A stretch of 23,631 nucleotides of DNA, taken from NCBI GenBank assembly GCA_023443925.1, contig JAEZSL010000367.1, positions 1 to 23,631 on the forward strand, given 5' to 3'. Source of the DNA: Bacillota bacterium (GTDB lineage Bacteria > Bacillota_A > Clostridia > Lachnospirales > Lachnospiraceae). Under the pieces are notes generated by a model. That model searched no databases. It was not told where the DNA came from and saw only the letters and a program-made list of their open reading frames with translations. Positions 7,671 through 16,402 of the stretch are shown in pieces; position 1 is the stretch's first letter; each line of letters starts with the position of its first letter. The position numbers were made by a program, and so were the translations under genes.

Positions 7671-8732
7671 TTACTTCGCAATCCAATCTATACTAAAATA
7701 ATATATATAGCGTTCATCACTTCCCTCAAAATACCCCGCTGCTTCTGCCGCTGCTTCCGGATCTGTAATTATACCCTCATAGTGATCGATTGTCCTATCT
7801 TTTTTATATATTGCAATCCTGTCAGTCACATTTGTAGTTCCAGGCTTGTGAGACCATGTACCATCCGGATTCTGCCTGTATAAGTGGTATTCCTCTCCTG
7901 GCTTTATAACAAGTGCAATTTTATAAGTATTTTCAGCCAATAACGCGCTATGTTTATCTATAGGAGTAAGTTTCTTACCCAACCTGTTAACATCCTCTTC
8001 AATTATATTTACTAACGCCTCCCTGCCTTCTGCAGTGTTGGTACTTGATACAGGGAAATATTTGCTGTTTAACATGCCTGGCTGCAAACCACCTTGCGGA
8101 AAACTACTTAAAAATGGAAGACCTTCTAAAAATGGATACTGCCATATATTCAACGCATATGCATAGCAATTGGTAGTGTCCCTGTAGTATTCATTCCATA
8201 TATGTATTCTACTAGGATCTGTGGGATAAAGAGGTGCCCTAATGGGAAACTCTGACTGTATGTAGGCCTTCTTTTCAAAAAATACTGTCCCGTCGGTCCC
8301 CATTATATCATAATTAGCTGCCAATACTTCGGTAGCCGATTCACCCAGAGTACTTCCGTAACATATACGTCCGGACCACCTATTACCCTCATAAATATAA
8401 TATGTTGAATCATGAAAAATGCCATTATCTGAAACAAACCGCATGTAACCATCTTCAATTCCTTTATATCTTAATGGAACATAGGAATTATACAACGTTA
8501 TCATATCTGTACCTGGGCTCTGACATATTATATAATACTGTAAATCATCTTCTGGTAAAAATTCAGAAGCATATGCTACAGTATTGGAACCCAGCAGCAT
8601 GACTGCTACCAATATGGTACTTAATACCCTTTTCATATTACATAAAGTTATAGTAAAATAATGTCTGTTAGAAAGGTTTATACTAGTATATCCTTTCATA
8701 TTTACCTTTTTTGCTTTTTTCTGTAAACTCAT
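7671..8732 (-). CDS. secreted protein with NCYAYAL and SHKPG motifs, possible cysteine peptidase-like fold
   Basis: This 353-aa protein has a signal peptide at about 33-55 (MKRVLSTILVAVMLLGSNTV, cleavage after AYA), preceded by a 32-residue basic extension. The N-terminal half (56-180) is unrecognised. The C-terminal half carries C189 in TNCYAYALNIW, H283 in EEYHLYRQNPDGTW and H295 in WSHKPG. A Cys in a short helix followed by a His on a strand resembles NlpC/P60- or CHAP-like folds, but I do not recognise the family with certainty. The start at 8732 is chosen for GGGAGG with 8-nt spacing; the alternative M33 (8636) has no ribosome-binding site but would give a standard signal peptide. It has its own promoter at 8778-8806 and no operon partner. 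It may act on the cell wall or on extracellular peptides; this is inference. Confidence 0.75.
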   Translation of the reverse strand: MSLQKKAKKVNMKGYTSINLSNRHYFTITLCNMKRVLSTILVAVMLLGSNTVAYASEFLPEDDLQYYIICQSPGTDMITLYNSYVPLRYKGIEDGYMRFVSDNGIFHDSTYYIYEGNRWSGRICYGSTLGESATEVLAANYDIMGTDGTVFFEKKAYIQSEFPIRAPLYPTDPSRIHIWNEYYRDTTNCYAYALNIWQYPFLEGLPFLSSFPQGGLQPGMLNSKYFPVSSTNTAEGREALVNIIEEDVNRLGKKLTPIDKHSALLAENTYKIALVIKPGEEYHLYRQNPDGTWSHKPGTTNVTDRIAIYKKDRTIDHYEGIITDPEAAAEAAGYFEGSDERYIYYFSIDWIAK

Positions 8733-8777
8733 CTGATAATCCTCCCACTTTTTTATACAATTTGTTATACGCAATAA

Positions 8778-8806
8778 ATTATATAATTTTAGTTTTAAAA
8801 CCACAA
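8778..8806 (-). promoter_or_regulatory. sigma-A-type promoter for the secreted NCYAYAL-motif protein
   Basis: On the minus strand, TTGTGG (8801-8806) and TATAAT (8778-8783) are separated by exactly 17 bp. The start point would be near 8771, giving a leader of about 39 nt before the ATG at 8732. Confidence 0.65.
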
Positions 8807-8845
8807 GATAAGTTTATCTAAACAATCTTTTTAAACACCTGACCG

Positions 8846-8869
8846 AAAAAGGGGGTAGCCATGACTCCC
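8846..8869 (-). terminator. terminator after enolase
   Basis: On the minus strand GGGAGT and ACCCCC form a 6-bp stem with one A-C mismatch and a 7-nt loop, followed directly by TTTTT. It lies about 50 bp after the enolase stop and before the promoter of the next gene. Confidence 0.5.
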
Positions 8870-8919
8870 GTATTTCTATTCAAAAATTAAAATTTCTGCC
8901 GTAATAACCAGTATGTATC

Positions 8920-10224
<1,305 letters not shown>

Positions 10225-10236
10225 TTATCCTCCTGT

Positions 10237-10295
10237 TTCCTTATAAGGAATAACTCCTCATACAAGCGGCAGCAACGCTTCTTTCAATGAGGAGT
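10237..10295 (-). promoter_or_regulatory. structured 5' leader of enolase
   Basis: Two inverted repeats lie between the likely start point and the ribosome-binding site. In transcript order, ACTCCTCAT (10295-10287) pairs with ATGAGGAGT (10261-10253), 9 bp, enclosing an AAGCG/CGCTT hairpin. Next comes TTCCTTATAAGGAA, a 14-nt perfect palindrome (10250-10237), just 2 nt before AGGAGG. The first arm contains TCCTC, which could alternatively pair with GAGGA in the real ribosome-binding site, so two exclusive folds are possible. No known riboswitch class was recognised. Confidence 0.45.
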
Positions 10296-10318
10296 CATCA
10301 CAATGATTTATTCACATA

Positions 10319-10345
10319 GTTAGCAATGACTAACCTATAATTATA
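10319..10345 (-). promoter_or_regulatory. enolase promoter (-10) with dyad at the start point
   Basis: A perfect TATAAT lies at 10340-10345 on the minus strand; the -35 at 17 bp (ATTCTT) is poor. A dyad GTTAG-N6-CTAAC (10319-10334) sits exactly over the expected start point, which is a common place for a repressor operator. The bound factor is unknown. Confidence 0.4.
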
Positions 10346-10357
10346 GTAGCATGTACA

Positions 10358-10412
10358 CAAAAAAGAATCAACCATAGCAAACGAGAATAATTCTCAATTA
10401 AACGGTTGATTC
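10358..10412 (-). terminator. terminator after the CcdA-TlpA fusion gene
   Basis: On the minus strand GAATCAACC (10412-10404) pairs with GGTTGATTC (10373-10365), enclosing an inner GAGAAT-T-ATTCTC hairpin (10383-10395), and a T6 tract follows. It begins 6 bp after the stop codon. The enolase promoter starts right after it. Confidence 0.65.
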
Positions 10413-10418
10413 CTAAAT

Positions 10419-11792
10419 TTATTTTGTTGATTCCAAGGTTTGTTCAATTATACTAATCATAATATCTTTACTCATCATACCCGGAACATATCCAAACACA
10501 TTTCCTTCTTTATCTATCATAAAGGTGGTCGGGAAAGCGGATATATAATAATTATTTAAAATCTCCCCTGTTTCATCAAACAGCACGGGAAACGTATATC
10601 CGTTGGTTTCCAGGAACGTAATCAGCTCGTCTTTTTCTATATCCTGGTTATTAGGATAGTCTTTACTTTTCGGATTGGCAATGCTTAAAAAGACTACTTC
10701 CTCTTCATTGGTGTTGTACTCCTTATAAAGTTCTTCAATATAAGGCATTTCTTCTTTGCAGGGAGGACACCAGGAAGCCCAGAAGTTTAAAAATACAACC
10801 TGACCTTTATAATCTGAAAGGGTATGCTCCTTTCCGTACTGATCTGTTAAGGTAAAATCAAAGGCCGGAACCGGTTTTTTCTGCTCTTTCTCTTCCGCTG
10901 AATCAGCTTCTGTGGTTACGCCTGCGGTAACTTTCTCATTCTCTTCGGTGACCTTATCTAGGATATCCGAATCCGAATCCTTACTAAAATTATTACCAGT
11001 CTCATCCTCCTTGTTATTTCCCGTTTTACCCGTATTCTCTATACCGCTTTGCCGGTTGGAACTGATGGAATTTAAATAACCGGAAATTCCGTTCATCCAC
11101 CCGGTAAAGGTCATAATACCCATAAGGATAAGGATTACTCCTCCTGCTTTCAGCGTATACTTAACAAGCTTCTGCTTTGCCTTTAAGAAGTCCAGTACCT
11201 GTGCGGTAAATAAACCAAGAAGTAAAAATGGAATCACAAATCCCAGCGTATAGACAATAACCAGCATATTTCCGGAAAATGAAGTCTTGGCACCGGATGC
11301 CATAATTAAAACGGAGGACAGGATAGGCCCGATGCAGGGAGTCCAGGCAAAGCTGAACGTAAAGCCTAAAATAAGGGCAATAAGAGGATTTGCTTCTTTT
11401 CCATACAGATTCAGATGAAATTTTCTTTCCTTTTGCAGGAAATTAAAATTAAAAACACCAAGCTGGAACAATCCTAATACGATAATGAGTATGCCGCCGA
11501 TTCTGGTAAATAGTATCTTATTTCCCGTAAAGAACCTGCCCAGAGTGGTAAAAGACATTCCCAGAACAAAAAAAGCAAAGGAAATCCCTAAAACAAAGCA
11601 CAGGGTGTGAAAAAACACCTTTTTTCTCTCATATAAAATCGTACCGTCTTCTGATGTCTTTGCATTGCCTGCCAGAAAACCCATATAAACAGGGATCAGC
11701 GGGATAATACAGGGAGAAAAAAAGGAAAAAATACCTTCCATGAATACAAGTATTAAACTAATATGATCTTTTGTAACAATTCCACTGTACAT
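10419..11792 (-). CDS. CcdA-type thiol-disulfide transporter fused to a TlpA/ResA-like thioredoxin domain
   Basis: This 457-aa membrane protein is expected to pass electrons from cytoplasmic thioredoxin to an extracellular thioredoxin domain in one polypeptide. The N-terminal half (about 1-240) is a six-helix CcdA/DsbD-like module with the paired cysteines C28 (FFSPCIIPLIPVYMG) and C153 (FAWTPCIGPILSS). An acidic linker rich in D, E, N and T covers about 250-305. The C-terminal domain has WASWCPPC (C342, C345) and a later cis-proline region (SAFPTTFMID). The start is the ATG at 11790-11792, with GGAG 7 nt ahead; upstream in-frame codons lack a site. It is monocistronic with its own terminator. 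Fused CcdA-TlpA forms occur in Firmicutes, while most genomes encode the halves separately. Target proteins are unknown. Confidence 0.93.
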   Translation of the reverse strand: MYSGIVTKDHISLILVFMEGIFSFFSPCIIPLIPVYMGFLAGNAKTSEDGTILYERKKVFFHTLCFVLGISFAFFVLGMSFTTLGRFFTGNKILFTRIGGILIIVLGLFQLGVFNFNFLQKERKFHLNLYGKEANPLIALILGFTFSFAWTPCIGPILSSVLIMASGAKTSFSGNMLVIVYTLGFVIPFLLLGLFTAQVLDFLKAKQKLVKYTLKAGGVILILMGIMTFTGWMNGISGYLNSISSNRQSGIENTGKTGNNKEDETGNNFSKDSDSDILDKVTEENEKVTAGVTTEADSAEEKEQKKPVPAFDFTLTDQYGKEHTLSDYKGQVVFLNFWASWCPPCKEEMPYIEELYKEYNTNEEEVVFLSIANPKSKDYPNNQDIEKDELITFLETNGYTFPVLFDETGEILNNYYISAFPTTFMIDKEGNVFGYVPGMMSKDIMISIIEQTLESTK

Positions 11793-12192
11793 AACTTTTC
11801 TCCAATCTGATTCAAAGCATTTCATCACTTAATTATATATATGTTTAAATGTGGCTTATTATTGATATCTTTTTCGTCTTGTTACAGTAAACTCCAGCAC
11901 AGCAGTTAAAGTATCCTGTGTAACTTAAGTTTACCACAGAACCGGCAATCCTATAAAACGAATGTACGAACCGCAGAAAATATACCACACTTATTTTCTA
12001 TTATAGCTGTTAAATACTAATAATAATATCTTTTTCTTTCCATATCAGTGACTATGTCACACTTGTACATTTTAGCCATATATGTGCTATGGTTTATCCC
12101 GCTTTCAATCCCGTACGGCATGCCGGACTATATAGTAATAAACGGAAATTAGTATATCCTTGACTATATATCACTTATTTAAAGGTTCATTC

Positions 12193-12293
12193 GCACATGA
12201 AAGAGTCTGGCTTGCCAGACTCTAGCGCTGACGCGCTGTCACGACAGTGACATCTTCCTTAAGCGTGTCATGTGCCTCCCCGGTCGGGTTTTT
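12193..12293 (+). ncRNA. candidate structured RNA: three abutting hairpins in a closing stem, then U-tract
   Basis: Closing stem: GCACATGA (12193-12200) with TCATGTGC (12268-12275), 8 perfect pairs. Inside are three hairpins with no nucleotide between them: AGAGTCTGG/CCAGACTCT (12202-12223), AGCGC-TGAC-GCGCT (12224-12237) and GTCAC-GACA-GTGAC (12238-12251). A 16-nt single-stranded stretch then leads to the closing stem. A CCC-GGTC-GGG hairpin with TTTTT (12279-12293) follows, which favours the plus strand. I found no clear plus-strand promoter, and the same folds are possible on the minus strand in the 3' region of the six-gene operon. It is not a tRNA: there is no T-loop or CCA. It could also be a dispersed palindromic repeat. 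Confidence 0.4.
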
Positions 12294-12322
12294 ATCGAAT
12301 AGGACACTTTCCTATACGATAA

Positions 12323-12361
12323 GAAAAAAGAACGCCCTTCTATAAATTGCAAGAATTTATA
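12323..12361 (-). terminator. probable terminator of the six-gene operon
   Basis: On the minus strand an 8-bp stem TATAAATT/AATTTATA (12361-12341, 5-nt loop) is followed by a short AGAA/TTCT hairpin and a T6 tract (12329-12324). It begins 12 nt after the stop of the MacB-like permease. The stems are weak and AT-rich. A 12-bp hairpin with an A-A mismatch (12292-12322) follows and may assist. Confidence 0.4.
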
Positions 12362-12373
12362 TCCGGACATCCT

Positions 12374-13504
12374 TTATTTTGTTGAGGCTTTATTTAATCT
12401 ATTATTTTTGAAAGGATTATATTTCATCTGCTGATGCAGCTCTGATCCAGTATATTTACCGTAGTGGCCGGTGAAGTGTAACATGTAACCATATAAAATA
12501 ACCATTACCGTAATATTAAGACTAAGTTTTGTTAATTCATCCATCAGTAGAATATCCCTGGGATTAGGGGGCAAATACCGGATCTGCCGGATCTGGTCAC
12601 GCAGGATCTGATATTGTTTTAGCCAGTAATCAAAATCCGACCATTTGGTCGGTATCAGTTTTTCAGGAATGTATAAGGGGTTCCCTGTAAACTGATATAG
12701 CAGCAAACCGTAACCGGTTAGGGTTAAGACAAGTATACCGCCGCACAGCAGGTACGTTTTTTTGTTAATACTGCCTTTTAATCCCCTGTAATACATAATA
12801 ATACGGTAACCGGCTAATAACAAGAATAGCCAGACCGGAAGCGTTAAAAGGGAATGGATTAGACGTCCAAAGAAATAGCCGTCAATCATAACATAATTAT
12901 CCATCCCGTTCAACAGAAGAAATTCTCTGGTTAAAGCTTCCCCTCTTTCCTTATCTGAATAAATAAACTCCAGGTTGTTATAAGCGATCCTTTCATTCTC
13001 CCCCTGAATCAGAAAAACCCGTTCATCGGTCTTAACAATTCCCCTTATGACATAATTTTTCTTATTATAGTTTACTATATTGGAAACCGCATGCTCCGTA
13101 CCGAATAAAGAATATGCCGTATCCTTATCTATGACACAACCCTTTTTATCCCCCGGATATACATAATTGCCCTGTAGTAAAGTCATGGGAATTGTCTGAG
13201 CCATATTGCCTCCGGTTGTAATGATAGAAACTGTCCGGCTACGTCTTAAATCCGTATTATTGATCTCTGCTTCGGCGATTCTTTTCCAGGCAGTGGCTTC
13301 CATATCTCTAAGTTCCGGTTTCTCACTATTACTCATCATCGCCTCGTTTAATGCCTTTTCTGTTACCCCTTCTTCAGCAAACCGGACACTGACCATTGAA
13401 AACATATCCTTAAGTTCTGAAGCATCTTTTATCGTATTAATAGAAAATGCGGCAGTGATTGCTGCTAACAGAAAAAAGACAATTCTACCCCTAATCCATC
13501 TCAT
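12374..13504 (-). CDS. MacB-like ABC permease subunit without ATPase domain
   Basis: This 376-aa membrane protein has a first membrane segment at about 7-22, a large extracytoplasmic domain at about 30-210, and segments at about 215-239, 251-271 and 326-344. The stretch 106-160 (PMTLLQGNYVYPGDKKGCVI, then a DTAYSLFG region and VIRGIVK) looks like a MacB-type core domain. The order of one segment, large domain and three segments is that of the MacB membrane module. Loop 272-325, predicted outside, is long for MacB. The start overlaps the upstream HlyD-like gene by 14 nt, so translation is probably coupled; no strong ribosome-binding site is seen. MacA/MacB pairs (YknX/YknZ in Bacillus) need a MacB-type ATPase, and none is present here. 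Role inferred: partner of the HlyD-like adaptor. Confidence 0.7.
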   Translation of the reverse strand: MRWIRGRIVFFLLAAITAAFSINTIKDASELKDMFSMVSVRFAEEGVTEKALNEAMMSNSEKPELRDMEATAWKRIAEAEINNTDLRRSRTVSIITTGGNMAQTIPMTLLQGNYVYPGDKKGCVIDKDTAYSLFGTEHAVSNIVNYNKKNYVIRGIVKTDERVFLIQGENERIAYNNLEFIYSDKERGEALTREFLLLNGMDNYVMIDGYFFGRLIHSLLTLPVWLFLLLAGYRIIMYYRGLKGSINKKTYLLCGGILVLTLTGYGLLLYQFTGNPLYIPEKLIPTKWSDFDYWLKQYQILRDQIRQIRYLPPNPRDILLMDELTKLSLNITVMVILYGYMLHFTGHYGKYTGSELHQQMKYNPFKNNRLNKASTK

Positions 13505-15530
13505 ATATTCTTACCCGGTCTCCTTCTGCTATGTTTTTATTACTGCCGGTAATAATTTGGTCCTCCTCCGACAACGAGGCCTGGATGGCGGCTGTCTTCT
13601 CGTCCTGGGAGGTAACATTCACATTTAACCGGAATGCGGTTTCCTCTTTACCGAGTACACTGTCCTTTTCTTTAACCAACAATACAAAGGTTCCTCCGGA
13701 ATCTTCTCTTAGGGCCTGAACAGGAATACAGCTATAGTAGGTCTCGGATTCTTTCATTATTTCATAATCCAGACTGCTGCCTTCCTTATAAGCTCCTTCC
13801 GGTAAAAGCGCGGTGAATTTTACTTTTCCCTCCGCATCCGGGAGCTCTATATTTTCAATAACAGATGTAATATTTTCCTGGTCGGCACTACTCTTCACCT
13901 GCAATTCATCTCCAGCCGCAAAATTCTTCAGTTCTTCTTTCTCTGCTGTCATAACCAGTTCATAGCCGCCGGTGGCTATAATCAGCTTCTCCTGACCGGA
14001 AAGTACACCCCCCTGTTCCAAATCATTTTTTGTAACAGTTCCTGCTAAGGGTGCATTTACTTTACCCTTATTTTTTATGATAGCGTCTAATTTACTGATT
14101 TCCGCCTGTTTTGAATCCAGATCCAGCTGCAGCATATTCCGGTCCAAAACCTGTATTTTATCCTGAATCTGGTTATTTATACGGGTCAGTGCTTCACCTG
14201 ACTTTGCATCCGAAAGAGATAACTGAGCGGCCTTAAGTGCCTGCTCTGCCTGTTCCACTGCTGTTAGTGATTCTTTTAATTCTTCTTTATAATCGTAGGT
14301 TCCTTCTTTTATTTTTTTTAGGATATCCTCCAGCTCTTCTTTCTTTTCTTTTGCTGCCTCTGCTTTCTTTTGCCATTGCCTTTGTAACTGATCCGCATCT
14401 TCCCTGGCACGTTTCAGTTTTAGTTCTGCTTCACTTATCTTTTTATCATCCACCTTAAGATTATCATAAAGGAATTGATATAGAGGGTAATAAGCACTGT
14501 CCAGATCCCTATTATTTTCTTCCAGGGCTCTGCGGTAATTATCCATTGCAAGGCTCAGCTGTACGTCAGGCTCTGATAATTGCTGCAGTTTTTTCTGTGC
14601 GTCTGCCAAAACCCGGGTGGCATTTTTTATATCTTCCTTTTTGGCAGCCACCTGGGCATAATAAGCCCTCTGCTCCGCTTCATCGCTGGCATACTGATCC
14701 CACTCATCTATGGCTTTATCCCACTTTTTATTAATATCGTCAAAATCCTCGGCAGCTCTTTTCGCATCCTCTTCCGCTTTGCTTTTCGCTTCCAGATGCT
14801 CTTTATAGGCTCCTTTGTAATAAAAATCAAAAATGCTCCGGGCAGCAGTGGTGATATTTTCTTCTATTCCTGTGTAAACCGCTTCCTTATAGATATCCGT
14901 TTTTTCAGTCAGTTCTGTTAAAGGACGCTTCACCTCACCCAGCTCACCTTCTGCATCCAGAACAGCTCTTTTTGCCTTATTTTCTTCTGCTTCCCTGGAA
15001 TCTAGCACCTCTTCATATGCAGAAGCTGCTTCCTTATATGCTTCTTCCTTCTTTTTTCTCGTATTTTCCTTCTGGTTGACTAAATCCTCTCTGGCAGACC
15101 TCAGAGCGTCTTCCGCATTTTGCACAGACAGATCTGCAGCATTTACTTCTTTAGAACCGTCCGGATTCTGTCCGGATAAACCTGACTTTTCATACTGCAT
15201 TTTTAGCTTCTTAAGTTCTTTATCCAGGCTGTCTTTCTTCTCCAATAACTGTCCCTGGTCATACACAAACAGCAAATCTCCTTTCTCCACCTGCTGTCCG
15301 GTTTTAACAGGGACTTCTCCAATTTTATATCCCTGTTGTAAATCAATGTATTTTTCCGCATTTTCCTTAACGGTTCCGGTTCCGGTCAGCTTATAGGAAA
15401 GCTCCCCTGTCTTAGACACAGCAACCTGTACTTTCGCAACCATAACAGAGGCTGCCGCCCTGGAAACCACCGTAAAAAGTGCCATTACCATAAAAAATGC
15501 CGCCAGTAATTTCCACAATTTCTTCTCCAT
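13491..15530 (-). CDS. HlyD/MacA-type adaptor with very long coiled coil
   Basis: This 679-aa membrane-anchored protein has a single N-terminal membrane segment at about 6-25. The first lipoyl half-motif is at about 65-92 (VPVKTGQQVEKGDLLFVYD), the second at about 490-522 (NAPLAGTVTKNDLEQGGVLS). Between them lie nearly 400 residues of charged K/E/A-rich sequence predicted as coiled coil. The final ~150 residues are beta-barrel-like and end in GDRVRIYEMD. Typical MacA and HlyD proteins are about 370-480 residues, so the extra length is all in the hairpin. ATG 15530 is preferred because GGGG lies 7 nt ahead; the in-frame ATG at 15536 is too close to it. It sits between the sugar permeases and the MacB-like gene, in one operon with both. 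Confidence 0.88.
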   Translation of the reverse strand: MEKKLWKLLAAFFMVMALFTVVSRAAASVMVAKVQVAVSKTGELSYKLTGTGTVKENAEKYIDLQQGYKIGEVPVKTGQQVEKGDLLFVYDQGQLLEKKDSLDKELKKLKMQYEKSGLSGQNPDGSKEVNAADLSVQNAEDALRSAREDLVNQKENTRKKKEEAYKEAASAYEEVLDSREAEENKAKRAVLDAEGELGEVKRPLTELTEKTDIYKEAVYTGIEENITTAARSIFDFYYKGAYKEHLEAKSKAEEDAKRAAEDFDDINKKWDKAIDEWDQYASDEAEQRAYYAQVAAKKEDIKNATRVLADAQKKLQQLSEPDVQLSLAMDNYRRALEENNRDLDSAYYPLYQFLYDNLKVDDKKISEAELKLKRAREDADQLQRQWQKKAEAAKEKKEELEDILKKIKEGTYDYKEELKESLTAVEQAEQALKAAQLSLSDAKSGEALTRINNQIQDKIQVLDRNMLQLDLDSKQAEISKLDAIIKNKGKVNAPLAGTVTKNDLEQGGVLSGQEKLIIATGGYELVMTAEKEELKNFAAGDELQVKSSADQENITSVIENIELPDAEGKVKFTALLPEGAYKEGSSLDYEIMKESETYYSCIPVQALREDSGGTFVLLVKEKDSVLGKEETAFRLNVNVTSQDEKTAAIQASLSEEDQIITGSNKNIAEGDRVRIYEMD

Positions 15531-15544
15531 GTCCATTCCCCTTT

Positions 15545-16393
15545 CTATTCCTTTAATCCGGAAGCCGCAATTCCCTGCTCTAAATATTTCTGACCGTATA
15601 AAAATAAAAGCAGCGCCGGAATCATCATAATGGAAGAAGCTGCAAAAGCTACTCCGGCCCGTCCAGCCGTGATTTCCGGCAGATACAAAGGCAGCGGCCA
15701 GAGTTCCTTCGTTCTTGCCAGAAAGGTAAGAGGCTGCTCGATTGCATTCCAGTATTCTAAAAATCCAAGAATTATAATAGATAAAATTCCGGATGCCCCC
15801 ATAGGGATGCCAACCCGGATAAAAATACCGGCCTCCCCCGCTCCGTCTAATTTCGCAGCTTCAATCAGGGATTGAGGTATTTCCTTAAAAAATTTCACCA
15901 GTATAAATACCGGAAAAGTCGAAAATATATTCGGAAGGATAACCGCCAGATGAGTACCCACCAGTTTAAGGCGAAACAATACCAGATAACTGGATACCAT
16001 GGTTACCTGAAAAGGTAACACCATTAAAATAATATAAAGGGTAAACAGTATTCTTTTTCCCTTGAATTCGAACCTTGCGAAGCCCCAGGCCGCCGGTACC
16101 GCAATTACTAATTGACCAAGAAGCACCGGTATTACCTGAATACAGGAATTCCAGAACATTACAAAAAATTGAGGTGAATCCAACAGGAGCTCAACAATGG
16201 GACGTAAGGTAGGGTACTCCGGAAATAATGTCCAGGCTGCCATTCCTTTTCCCTGATTTAATACCGGGCCAATATTTTTATATAATTCATCCGTCCCCAT
16301 AAAGGAACCGCTTATTAACATCCATACCGGCATCCATACAAAAAAAGTCAGCATAAATAAAAGGCAGGTTCTTATTAGATTTTTAATTTTCAT
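15545..16393 (-). CDS. carbohydrate-type ABC transporter permease, MalG-like
   Basis: This 282-aa inner-membrane permease is the second channel subunit of the right-hand importer. The first membrane segment is at about 8-30, with further segments at about 78-105, 114-140, 148-168, 205-220 and 250-270. The EAA loop is at about 178-197 (EAAKLDGAGEAGIFIRVGIP). The start ATG is 9 nt after the upstream stop; GAGGAG overlapping that stop is 12 nt away, a slightly long spacing. The C-terminus ends LEQGIAASGLKE, a common tail for this family. The HlyD-like gene follows 14 nt later, indicating one transcript. Its likely partners are the MalF-like permease and the two propeller-fused lipoproteins; the ATPase is missing. 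Confidence 0.93.
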   Translation of the reverse strand: MKIKNLIRTCLLFMLTFFVWMPVWMLISGSFMGTDELYKNIGPVLNQGKGMAAWTLFPEYPTLRPIVELLLDSPQFFVMFWNSCIQVIPVLLGQLVIAVPAAWGFARFEFKGKRILFTLYIILMVLPFQVTMVSSYLVLFRLKLVGTHLAVILPNIFSTFPVFILVKFFKEIPQSLIEAAKLDGAGEAGIFIRVGIPMGASGILSIIILGFLEYWNAIEQPLTFLARTKELWPLPLYLPEITAGRAGVAFAASSIMMIPALLLFLYGQKYLEQGIAASGLKE

Positions 16394-16402
16394 CCTGTAA
16401 AC

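Larger units (their letters stand above)
11793..12373. other. 581-bp gene-free region
   Basis: No credible gene is present. It holds the upstream region of the CcdA-TlpA gene, where no clear promoter could be fixed. It also has a GTGAC-TAT-GTCAC dyad near 12048, the multi-hairpin element at 12193-12293, a hairpin at 12292-12322 and a likely minus-strand operon terminator at 12323-12361. The density of inverted repeats in its right half is much above that of the other gaps. Confidence 0.5.

Noticed and set aside
12193..12275. Cloverleaf-like fold suggesting a tRNA
   Set aside because: The closing stem is 8 bp, the arms abut without the usual linkers, and there is no T-loop (GTTCGAATC-like), no seven-base anticodon loop and no CCA end.
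12193..12345. Small mobile element (MITE) carrying the hairpins
   Set aside because: No terminal inverted repeats or flanking target duplication could be found by eye; kept as an alternative only.
13206..13628. 140-codon plus-strand frame opposite the MacB-like and HlyD-like genes
   Set aside because: It is the antisense of two genes with clear domains and lacks a ribosome-binding site.
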